A program made the translations under genes and the position numbers. A DNA stretch of 64,000 nt from Tyto alba (lineage: Eukaryota > Chordata > Aves > Strigiformes > Tytonidae). How positions within the stretch are numbered: position 1 is the first letter of the stretch; every line of letters begins with the position of its first letter. A model generated the notes under the pieces. That model was not told the DNA's origin. It was given only the letters and a program-made list of their open reading frames with translations, and ran no database searches. This document shows positions 56,734 to 64,000 of this stretch, piece by piece. The stretch covers positions 16,857,518-16,921,517 of the forward strand of contig NW_024881313.1 of assembly GCF_018691265.1 (NCBI RefSeq), read 5' to 3'.

Positions 56734-58104
56734 TATGCTCAGTCTATGAATAGCAAGGAACAAAGAAACAAGCAGGACAGACTTTATCAATCTATTCTAT
56801 TTCAGAGCACCCTACATGGGCAGAAGACCTTGTTTGATCTATCAAAAAGAAGTGAGGAAGTAGCACAGAGTGATTTGGACACACTGAAAAGCAGGACACA
56901 ATAACATCACAGTAACTACTTGCACTGTATGTGAGATTGGAAAACTGTAAACTCCCACGTTCATCTGAGATGACCAGAAATTCAGTTCACCTGTTTCAGC
57001 CAGTCAGTTCAATTGCTTTCAGAGAAAGGCAAATGAATACTGTCTAAAAATTAGCAGCCAGTCAGGGCTGGGGAAAACAGCAGGAGGGAAAGCAGAATGA
57101 AGACGAAAGCTCCTGCTGCTTTGAAGCGCCATATCACCGAGGTTCTAACGTGCTTCTCTCAGACGTACACAAATGCACACAAGTACACATGCAGAAGAAA
57201 GCACAAATGAAATATGGCTGAAAATCTGAGACATTGAAAAAGTGTTCAGTCATAAAAACTCCAGAAAATAAAGGTAATTTTTCCATTATTAATAAGTAAG
57301 GATGAATATACACTTCTCTACAATACGATAGCATATTTAATACAACATCCAAAAGTCTTGGAAATTTTAAAATTACTTCATTTCATAAGAAAGGCCACAG
57401 GAACATCCTTTCCACATATACTGTAGTTTTTGAAGCCCGACCTGTCTTAATTTGGAAATCTTGCATTCACTTTTTATTTTGAGGAAGCATACAGTTTGGA
57501 TAGAGGCTGCAGAAAGAGACCAGACAGAGATATTAAAATTGCTGGAGTTTCGTTACTTTTGAATACTTCTTGACCTTAAATATCCAGCAACGAAGTGTCC
57601 CAGAGGTTCTTGGCTTGTGTGTGTTATTTTTAACAGCACTGAAAAACAAAGCTGTTCTGACTACAAGCTGCATTGGCATTGCAGGGACTTTACAGTTAAT
57701 TGAGCTGTAGCTATTTAGCCTGCAGTAGGCACCAGATCTGCCAATTCTGTAGGCAATGAAAGAGCTCCCCAAGCTACGGCCAAGATACTGTCCTTTTCTT
57801 TTTTTACTTAAATGCTCCAAAGCAATGTGGCTTCTGGGGAGAGTGAACCTATCCTCAGACTCTAAAAATATAAAGACACAAAACCCCTACAGTAGCACAT
57901 GTGACATGTATGCTCAGAATAGTTACATCTTCATAATCTTAAATGTAATCTCTTTAAATTCTCTGAGGCTTGTTGAGCCAGACACATATGAAGCTTTTAG
58001 GCATTTCAGTTATGGAAATTTAAATTTCTTGACTGGACTTCATGACGGAAATGTGAAAGTCCTCCAAACTCATATCATTCAAAAGAAAGCAGCTATCAAG
58101 CTTC

Positions 58105-58112
<8 letters not shown>

Positions 58113-58135
<23 letters not shown>
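58113..58135 (+). repeat. A23 homopolymer
   Basis: Twenty-three A followed by CAAAC. The 350 bp before it are open in one frame (57756-58109) but show no recognisable protein, so I do not call a retroposed gene. Confidence 0.9.
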
Positions 58136-60293
58136 CAAACTTAAAAACCTTGCATAAAAGGAAGAATAGGTTTATTTTTTATAAGAGGATGAATTAACTT
58201 CCAAAAATATTAACCTTTTACTCTTTACTGTCAGATGAAGATGGGATTCCCATTGCAATTTTCATGTTTACCTTCTACAGGTATATCAATCAACGACTCT
58301 TAAAAAAAAGGCAAACACTGTTTCACTGTGCCCTTGACCTACATCATACAACCTTCCAGACTTAGTCTAATACAATGAACAGGAGGCTTATCATCATGAG
58401 TCATCTAACCAGTGCCATGAGGTCATTTGTTGACTTAAAGTTGTAAAGATCATTATGCTATATATCAGTCAAAAATCACTGAGCTGGGAAGTGCGTGCAG
58501 TAACTAAGGTAAAAATTCGATGTGAGGTCACAAGAATTATACCTACTGAGTAAAAATATAATTTTCTGTAGCATTTCCTTAAATGGTATCTGTACAGACT
58601 CTGCTGTTTCTCTTGGATAACACAGAAGCACAGCTGCTTTACATAACTTGCAGTACTGTTACTACAAAGCAGTATTTTCCATTGTGCACCCATTAGGAAC
58701 ATTGTGCAATAAATTACACATTCACTTAGGTAAGAGCTCGCTCTCAGCAAACTGCTGATCTTCCCTGTACTTTCTTAGCAGTTACTCCACTTCAGTTTTC
58801 CACAGATAAAAGTTTCATGAAGATTTATCCCCTCCAGCCCGATAACTTCAGAAGGGACTGCCTCAGAAAAACTCACAACCTCAGGAAGTCTGCCTGGTCT
58901 GGGGCATAAAGGCAGATTTGCATTTCTTTCATAGACCATTTAAGGTTTCCATTTTTTGTTTCTCTTCTTCCCTCTTAGCACACAGTGAGATATGGATGGA
59001 AGAGGCCTGAAACTCTGAAGATGGTTTGTGGCCAAGAATTAAGCATCTCTCCTCCCTGCTCTATACTGACACTGAAATGCATTTAAGTTTCCTCCCACTA
59101 GTCACAATACATACTTATTCAGTATGCATGCTGAACTGCCTTTAAAAATTTAAATTAAAGAAATTGATTAAGCAAATCCTGTGTTCTTTGCCGTTTTATA
59201 ATGCAAGATAGCTGGCTGTTTCCAAAGCATTTCTGTGCTACTTTTGTACACTGCTATTCATATGCAGCATTAAGGTAACAGCCTTCACACTGGAGTAGAT
59301 GGAAAATTATTATCTCAGCATCTGTCAAACTGAAGATAGAGTCTCTGACCTGAACACTTTTAAATGTGAAACATAAATAGGTACAAATACATATTAATTA
59401 CAAGATGTAAATATAAAAAATTAGTAAAAATAAATAAACTAAGTGTTACCTAATCATGGCATTTAAACTGCAAAGTACAGAAATATCTACAAAGCATGCT
59501 TGGTTTGGATGATGCTTTGAAACATCATCTAGGAGTATGGGAAATGAAACATTACCATATACTAAAACACTAGACTAGTGTTACATTACTAATAGTAAAT
59601 CTAATTAAGCTAAGCAAAGGAGCAGCAATATTTTCAAGCGTGGAAAATGAAAACCAAATACAGAACAGTTTTCACCATTAGGATGGGGAAGAAATAATTT
59701 TGCTGCCCAAGGAAGGAATACAGTAAGCAAGTTAACCTCACAAGAAAGGTAGTGACAAAACCAAGGAATATTTGTCCACATGAATACCCAAAAAGCAAAA
59801 TCTTTGTCATGCTGGATATAAGGAATATTATTACTCAGAAATCACACAAGATAACCACAGAATTGTAAATCAAGCTGTTTCCAGAATTAGAATCTACCAA
59901 ACAGTTCAATATTTAGCCTAGATGAACATATGATATCGCAGGAAATTCGGGGAATGAAATATCTGAGATAAAAGTTAAGGTCAGTGAATTTTTCTGCTGG
60001 GTGCAGTGATGCTGAAACATCTCTGAACAGCTGATAATAAGAGTTATAGTAAAAGAATAAACCATAACTACACTAACACAGAAAATAAATTGTTTCCCAA
60101 TCTGTATTCTACCAAATTTAGTTTAAATGAGAAAATAGTGTATAATTGACTTCCAGACTCTATACTGTCTGTTACCACAGTTGCACGCACATTTAGAATA
60201 CAACAGTAATATAGTGGCCTGTGCCACTCATATATGCGATCAGAAAATCATATAGGTTTAACCCACTTAGGTATACACCTCAATCAGTTGCGC

Positions 60294-60327
60294 TTTTTTT
60301 CTCTTTTTTTTCCCCTTTTTTTTTCAG
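60294..60327 (+). repeat. Polypyrimidine tract ending in CAG
   Basis: Thirty-one T/C bases followed by CAG: a strong-looking splice acceptor on the plus strand, opposite to CDK14. GTAAAT follows 11 bases later at 60339. No transcript on that strand is supported here. Confidence 0.75.
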
Positions 60328-60693
60328 GCTCTTCAAAGGTAAATTAGATTATCCCAGACTAAGTGAGTCAAATTCAGAGAGAAACATCCTGTAAACTGCA
60401 TGCCACTAAACAAATGCACCCCTAAATTGGCACAACTGACTCAGATCAAGTTGAAAGAACATTTAGCACAGGCTACTTCTAAATTTTGTTCTAGAAATTC
60501 AACAGAGCGCTAAGCAGCACTCATAAGACACATTTATCCACTTTCATTCAAACCTATGTAACTTTGATAAATGGTAGAAGACATAAACCCACATCTGCTG
60601 TAAAAGCAGAATTACTTTCTAAGCTTTATCAAAGTTTCAAATAACCTCCCCCAGTCCTTAATATTACCTATGATTTTTCTTATGCAATTTTAC

Positions 60694-60753
60694 TGTTTGT
60701 TTTGGGGTTTTGTTTTGGTTTTTTTTGTTTGTTTGGTTGTTTTTTTTTTTTTT
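60694..60753 (+). repeat. GTTTT-rich low-complexity tract
   Basis: About 60 bp of T with regularly spaced G (GTTTT, GGTTT units) ending in a T13 run. It is roughly the inverted composition of the AAAAC-rich tract at 30201-30276. Confidence 0.85.
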
Positions 60754-61500
60754 ACTTTTTCTTCCATTTTTTGTTTCAACTAAGTTAGTGGTTGTTTCTG
60801 CAGTCACATATTCCATATTTATAACCTGCATTCTCCTACTTCTCTTAGTCTTTTTTCTTTGTAGCTTTGTCCTCCTTTGAGCTTCATTCTGCTGCTGTGA
60901 CAACAGTAGCAATATTTTTCCCTGTACACAGATAGCTACAAAATTCCCTCAGCATGACCACTGCTTAAGATTTCAGCCTGTAACTTCCCCCTAATTAACA
61001 TCACACAGCATCCCCATTAGGAGAACAGTGCATAATGCTATTTTTCTCTCTCTGCTTTACCCAAGGAGCCATGAGAAATGTTAAACAATTTGCTTACGGT
61101 AGTTTTAATTTACAAATAACTAGACTTCTGCCTGAATTTGCTTTTCATTGATGGAAAGTTAGAAAATAAGGAATAAGTCAAGGTCAAGACCTGCCTGGCT
61201 TCTCCATTATGAAATACTTTGGAAAGAAACGCCCTCCAACAGACCTCTGGCCCATGATACAATACAAGCATTTTTTTTATTAGAGCAACACTAGTCAGAT
61301 AACTGAAATGAGAAGTTGATATTATCTTCAGCAGTATTTGTCCTTGTTCTAATTGTCCCAGTCTAAATTATAGGGCTGGAACTCTCAGTCAGCCAATGGA
61401 GATCAAGAAAAATCTGCTTAACAGTGTCCCATTCTTACTGGTTTTCCATATCAAACTGACCAGATAACTTCAAGAGCTTATACAAGCATTCCTTTTTTCC

Positions 61501-61518
61501 TTTTTTTTTTTTTTTTTT
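61501..61518 (+). repeat. T18 homopolymer
   Basis: Eighteen T in a longer pyrimidine stretch beginning near 61491. Simple repeat. Confidence 0.9.
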
Positions 61519-62295
61519 CCCACCCGTGTAGCCACGATCAGCCACAGCTGCATTACAGAACCCAACATGTCCAAGATGGATTAGATGTTGCTAAGAGGAA
61601 AGCAACAGCTTCCTTGGGTCCTCCTAATGAAGTTCACAGCTGTAGCATTACTGTCAAATACAGGTTTGGCACAACATCACTGAGATTACCTTCTGAAAGT
61701 TACATTTGGAATACAGCCTTCCTTACTTCTGCATCCCCAGTATTTGTTTCTGACAAAATCAAAACAAACAGGAAAGCCAAAGTCTAACTAGATCCTGATT
61801 TGTCCCCTTCCCATCTTAGTCATCATGTATGCCTGACTACATGATATAAAACATACAAGACTGTATTTCTACCAATAGCTCCTACAGATCTGAATGAAGT
61901 TCCACTACCCAGGAGATGGGATTACATTTACCAAAAAAACCCAACCCATAAACAGTCTATAACCTGAGTTTGACCCCACCTAATCAAGAGTCTACAGAAG
62001 TCAAGAAAAAATACTCTCATTAGTCTAATACTCTTTGGATCTAGTCCCAGCCTAGATGAGCACTTAGAAATATAGTTGATGCATACGGTCACATCAAAAT
62101 CAGTAAGGGACCACATACTTAAGAATATATATATTAATCAATAACTTTAAGAGCTTTTCTGGACAAGAGATTGGTCTACTGTAAAGTAACAGAATTTTAA
62201 CTGGCTTCAACCACAGTGCTGTAGTCACAGCTAAAAAGAAAACTTCTCCAGTGACAGTATGAAAAGTATTTTCATGCAAGTGTGCATTTATAATT

Positions 62296-62308
62296 AAAAA
62301 AAAAAAAA
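62296..62308 (+). repeat. A13 homopolymer
   Basis: Thirteen A; simple repeat. Confidence 0.85.
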
Positions 62309-63914
62309 TCAAGTAGAAAAATCTCTGTTCTTGCTCCTAATGCATACTTATTTATACTGCACTCATTCAACAAACTATTTATAAAGGAAAACACATTATA
62401 CTGTATTTGACAGTTCTAACGCTATAAACTTTCATCTAGACCAAGCTCACATTAAAAAAATCTTTTAAGTGTCACTAAAAAGGTGCAAGAAAGCTGTATC
62501 TATTATTTTCTTATCAAGTCAGTATCATATCAACTAAAAACCTGAAGAACAGTAAACATATTTGAAATACAGGCTGTTACACCTTGAGCTTGGCATTACA
62601 AATACTGAAAGCTGCACTCGTAACCCTCTGCACACCTCGTTATCATGGCACTGCTGTGGGGACAGACAGCTCACATATAAAATACGTATAATTATGAATA
62701 AATGTGTCAGATCATTCAATAATTATTATTCAAACAAAGCAGTACAGAAGAATTGCTGAAATTCCTTCATAAATTGGCCATCCATGGTTTTCCCTCCTTT
62801 GCCAAAGAGCCCCTTTTAAAATGCACAACCTTGGGATGAAAATCCACAGTACTTTGAAGGCTTCTAACTTCAGGGTGTCGATCACATGAAACATGAATTT
62901 TTTTTTTTTTGCCCAGTCCACGCCAAAACAGGCTCAATGTACAGACAGACATATGGCACATGGATGGCTTCAGGAACATAGGCAGCAGCAAGGGACAAGG
63001 GAGCTGCAGTTGCTGGGACTGTGGCAGTGACTGCCACATAGCCACACACCTCCCACGCAGGGCCATGCTGCGGACCCTGTGAGTGCTGATGTTCTGGTAT
63101 CTCCCCGGCTCAACCCACCTTGGGAATTACGCCAAAGTAGCATGGTTTTAAAAGGTCCCTCAAAAGCTGCAACCATCTTTTCCCTTTAGTTCACTACGAA
63201 CTTCAGCCGAGTCTCAATCAGTGGTGTGATGGTGAATTGTTTATTATTGCTCTACCAAGGCTCATTCTAAGAGAGGAAGCCCATGCACAGAAGGCACATC
63301 CAGCCATTTCTGCAAAGGAGCTTGACACAGGCAAGCTCAGTTAAAGCAACCATCACTAGGGACCACAAGAGACTGACAAGGAAGGACAAAGGAGCAGAGC
63401 AGAAAGTGTAACAGGCATCTCTGAGCCCACTGGAGAAGAGCCATTCCCAAGCCACGCAAGTTAGAGGCCATGGGGGAGGAAAACCAAACAAAAGCTGATC
63501 CCAAACTACACACAGCTTCCAAGATGCCTGTATTTTTGCTCCCTTATCTTCTGATGGCCTTCATCAAGACATGCTTTTCTTCACTTCATGCTCTGGGTAT
63601 ATGAAAAATTACAGCTACCTTCATCTGAGGTGTTGACTGCAGGCAAGAAGTACTACTTACACAGTTCCCTCATCTTCCAGAGTGACTTCTCACACCCACC
63701 TTAAACACGCTCTTAAGTACTCATTTGTATAGTAAATCTAACAGGAGCCAAAGCAGAGGCAGAGCTGCATTTTTTAACAAGAACTCCCACACCAGAAGCT
63801 TTGTTTTGGAAGCACCAAAGTTTCTTCTTACCAAGAACATAACGATATAATTTGAATTCTTAAGCTATTCACTATAGCATGGAACAGATAAAAGTAGTGC
63901 AATATGACTACAAT

Positions 63915-63932
63915 AAAAAAAAAAAAAAAAAA
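63915..63932 (+). repeat. A18 homopolymer near the PFTAIRE exon donor
   Basis: Eighteen A, about 30 bp inside the intron from the donor at 63963. In the CDK14 transcript this is a U18 run shortly after the 5' splice site. U-rich stretches just inside an intron can bind TIA1 and help U1 recognise a weak donor; the donor here (GGTATGC) is weaker than consensus. Confidence 0.88.
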
Positions 63933-63963
63933 CCACATATAATCGCTAAAAGCAAGTGCATAC

Positions 63964-64000
63964 CTTCCCTGATAGCAGTAAACGGGGTTCCTTCTTCTTC
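63964..64000 (-). CDS. CDK14: CDK14 exon with the PFTAIRE helix (partial, cut by window edge)
   Basis: Read on the minus strand from the window edge, this exon encodes EEEGTPFTAIRE plus the first base of an alanine codon. PFTAIRE is the family's variant of the PSTAIRE cyclin-binding helix (helix C of the kinase N-lobe). Its last Glu is the residue that normally salt-bridges to the beta3 lysine of active kinases. CDK14 is known to bind cyclin Y at the membrane and to phosphorylate the Wnt co-receptor LRP6. The exon ends at the donor G|GTATGC (donor at 63963-63958) in phase 1. The spare G joins CT of the next exon to make Ala, and that join supports both borders. The 5' part of the exon, with the beta3 strand, lies beyond base 64000. 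CDK15 shares the PFTAIRE signature, so the CDK14 call rests mostly on the later exons. Confidence 0.95.

Larger units (their letters stand above)
36771..63963 (-). other. CDK14: CDK14 intron between PFTAIRE and hinge exons (27,193 bp)
   Basis: Bounded by donor GTATGC at 63963 and acceptor CAG at 36771. It is the longest gap in the window. Apart from homopolymer and low-complexity tracts listed separately and one doubtful ancient CR1 piece (about 51430-51600), I recognise no element, RNA gene or exon on either strand. Several open frames of 90 to 160 codons occur (for example 41425-41907 and 57756-58109), but their translations lack any domain or motif and look like chance. Confidence 0.88.

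Noticed and set aside
57756..58109. 117-codon open frame before the A23 tract
   Set aside because: No protein-like pattern or 3' untranslated region; treated as chance and listed only as something to test.
60294..60344. Possible tiny plus-strand exon between a strong acceptor-like tract and GTAAAT
   Set aside because: The 11-base segment between them is too short to be credible and no other plus-strand exon is seen; pyrimidine tracts are common in this intron.

Overview
This window is vertebrate nuclear DNA, most likely from a bird. It is AT-rich, has almost no coding sequence, and contains four short exons with GT-AG borders separated by introns of 12.7 to 27.2 kb. The repeats point to a bird: decayed CR1 LINE fragments without poly(A) tails, and one complete solo LTR of a type I recognise from avian endogenous retroviruses. 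I see no bacterial-style genes, operons or CRISPR arrays.

The one gene is CDK14 (PFTAIRE kinase, PFTK1), on the minus strand, so its 5' part lies to the right of the window and its 3' part to the left. In transcript order the exons are 64000-63964 (cut by the window edge; PFTAIRE helix), 36770-36676 (strands beta4/beta5 and hinge), 21102-21040 (helix D, an in-frame 63-nt exon) and 8299-8176 (helix E, catalytic loop HRDLKPQN, start of the DFG motif). They splice in phase to give 319 nt, or 106 codons plus one base, with no frameshift or stop. Together they form the middle of one kinase domain, from helix C to the magnesium-binding DFG motif. The glycine-rich loop, activation segment and C-lobe lie outside the window.

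Region by region: 1-8175 is downstream intron with a G19 run, a small CpG-dense patch and a minus-strand CR1 relic (about 3283-4075) that keeps traces of reverse transcriptase. 8300-21039 is intron with only homopolymer tracts and possible regulatory blocks. 21103-36675 is intron with a 600-bp solo LTR (29035-29634) flanked by a near-perfect 5-bp target duplication, a very old CR1 3' end (about 30505-30985) and a pair of adjacent hairpins (31258-31319). 36771-63963 is a 27-kb intron with long A/T tracts and one doubtful ancient CR1 piece.

I did not find a new biological system. The points most worth checking are the CpG/G-run patch, the antisense-oriented LTR with promoter-like elements, the in-frame cassette exon, the nested acceptor in the catalytic-loop exon, and several intronic blocks that look like regulatory DNA.
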